Below, piece after piece: positions 52,019-52,879 of a stretch of DNA of 52,879 nt (positions within the stretch are counted from its first letter, which is position 1; each line of letters opens with the position of its first letter). A model generated the notes under the pieces. The model had not been told where the DNA came from, searched no databases, and was given only the letters and a program-made list of their open reading frames with translations. This stretch comes from a bacterium HR25 (GTDB lineage Bacteria > Chloroflexota > Dehalococcoidia > SM23-28-2 > HRbin24). The DNA is taken from positions 1-52,879 of the forward strand of contig BEIB01000002.1 in NCBI GenBank assembly GCA_002898615.1, in the 5' to 3' direction. A program made the translations under genes and the position numbers.

Positions 52019-52879
52019 ATGGACTGGCGCGCCATGATCGCCGACAAGCTGATGAGCCCCCAGGAGGCTGTCTCGGTGATAAAGCCGGGGGACACGGTGA
52101 TGGTGGCCCCCTTCATCAGCACTCCCATGGACCTGTGCGCCGCCCTCTATGAGCGGCGTCATCAGGTGAAGAAGATACGCATAGACCACCCGGCGACCAT
52201 CTTCCCCTGGGTCCGTCCCGAGGAGGAAGACTGGTGCGAACTGCACGACAACTACGGCACCCCCGCCAACCGCGACATGATCAATGCCGGCCGTGTGGAG
52301 TACCTGCCCATCGCCGTCTGGCGAGACGACGAGTTCCCGGCCGGCTACACCAGCCACCCCGATGTCTTCCTGGTGGCCGTCTCCCCGCCCGACCGTCACG
52401 GCTACTGCAGCTTCGGCACCGGCCTCTGGCTCTCCAGACGCATCGCCCTCAACGCCAAGCTAGTCATCGCCGAGGTGCATGAGGAGTTCATCCGCACAGG
52501 GGGCGACAACTACATCCACATCTCCCAGATAGACCGCTTCTGCGAGGCCTCCGGCCCCCTGCCGCCCCCTCCCCTGCCGCCCCGCAGCGAGGAGGAGGTG
52601 GCCGTCACCGAGGTCATCTGCAGCCTCGTCGCCTCAGAGATCATCAAGGACAGGGACACCGTCCAGATAGGCATCGGCACGGTATCTTCGGCCCTGGGAC
52701 TGTACCTGGGTGAGAAGCACGACCTGGGGATACAGACGGAGATCATCACGGGCGGGGTGCCGACGCTGGTGGAGCGGGGAGTGGTGACGGGGCGCTACAA
52801 GACGGTGCACCCTGGGAAGGTGGTGGGGAGCGCCTGCGTCTTCCTGCCCCCGGAGGAGCTGGCCATCATGGACGGCAAC
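52019..52879 (+). CDS. Acetyl-CoA hydrolase/4-hydroxybutyrate CoA-transferase family protein (truncated at window end)
   Basis: 287 codons read open to the window edge; the family is about 430-500 residues, so the C-terminal third is missing. The start is MDWRAMIADKLMSPQEAVSV, then VIKPGDTVMVAPFISTPMDL. The first CoA-transferase domain has SPPDRHGYCSFGTGLWLSRR, matching the sPxDxxGyxslG signature. The second domain begins VQIGIGTVSSALGLYL and LGIQTEIITGGVPTLVERGV, equivalent to the GIHTE block of CoA-transferases. It moves CoA between acetyl-CoA and another short acid, or hydrolyses it. The catalytic residue lies in the part not seen or at the edge. Confidence 0.83.
   Translation, partial: MDWRAMIADKLMSPQEAVSVIKPGDTVMVAPFISTPMDLCAALYERRHQVKKIRIDHPATIFPWVRPEEEDWCELHDNYGTPANRDMINAGRVEYLPIAVWRDDEFPAGYTSHPDVFLVAVSPPDRHGYCSFGTGLWLSRRIALNAKLVIAEVHEEFIRTGGDNYIHISQIDRFCEASGPLPPPPLPPRSEEEVAVTEVICSLVASEIIKDRDTVQIGIGTVSSALGLYLGEKHDLGIQTEIITGGVPTLVERGVVTGRYKTVHPGKVVGSACVFLPPEELAIMDGN

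Overview
This is a GC-rich (roughly two-thirds G+C by eye), gene-dense bacterial chromosome segment with very short intergenic gaps and many 4-base stop/start or stop/stop overlaps. It carries four luciferase-like flavin/F420-type monooxygenases, CoA-ligases and CoA-transferases, a fumarylacetoacetase-like hydrolase, ATP-dependent hydantoinase subunits and an in-frame UGA selenoprotein. That mix suggests an aerobic, organics-scavenging Chloroflexota-type bacterium (Dehalococcoidia/SAR202-like). This is inference from gene content; the window has no rRNA or other phylogenetic marker.

Layout. 1-968 (minus): decayed relic of an SpvB/TcB-type insecticidal toxin subunit, followed by tRNA-Ser. 1425-2612: secreted SdrB-like protein ending in an LPETG sorting signal. 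2963-6388: acyl-CoA synthetase, DUF1328 and DUF6285 proteins, and a luciferase-like oxidoreductase. 6493-9143: methyltransferase, lipase-like hydrolase and FadR/GntR regulator. 9332-12321: flavin reductase, HpaB-type phenol hydroxylase and hydroxyquinol 1,2-dioxygenase, a compact aromatic-ring-opening operon with a promoter, an operator-like inverted repeat and a strong terminator. 12495-14942: GGDEF-EAL protein and a small protein behind a structured leader. 15102-18174 (minus): luciferase-like enzyme plus two alpha/beta hydrolases. 18459-20864: VOC protein, then the UGSC selenoprotein and a NifU-like CxxC protein. 20861-27517: RDD protein, luciferase-like enzyme, copper ATPase copA with a tiny membrane partner, enoyl-CoA hydratase and PQQ-type sugar dehydrogenase lipoprotein. 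27600-30436 (minus): two-subunit CoA-transferase (IpdAB-like) with a FAH-family hydrolase. 30691-34983: SCP2-like protein, hydrolase, GNAT, MFS transporter and luciferase-like enzyme. 35152-38072: TetR and MMPL exporter with two matching operators. 38069-42395: hydantoinase B, isochorismatase-like amidase and hydantoinase A. 42525-44617: PHP phosphoesterase, zinc alcohol dehydrogenase and DUF2905. 44937-46882: tRNA-His, mgtE and tRNA-Arg. 46960-51118: two tiny convergent membrane ORFs and two tandem acetyl-CoA-synthetase paralogues. 51219-52879: LysE exporter and a truncated acetyl-CoA hydrolase/transferase.

The strongest special finding is at 18915-20591. A single reading frame of 558 codons is interrupted only by one TGA, which sits in the motif U-G-S-C. 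A stem-loop begins 11 nt after the TGA, as expected for a bacterial SECIS element. Conventional gene calling splits this gene in two. The next gene encodes a NifU-like CxxC protein, suggesting a redox or Fe-S partnership. Other points worth a second look are the toxin relic reduced to conserved islands, the TetR/MMPL twin operators, palindromic operators at the acs and CoA-transferase promoters, the tRNA-His leader hairpin, and a hydantoinase-amidase set that fits N-methylhydantoin (creatinine) breakdown.
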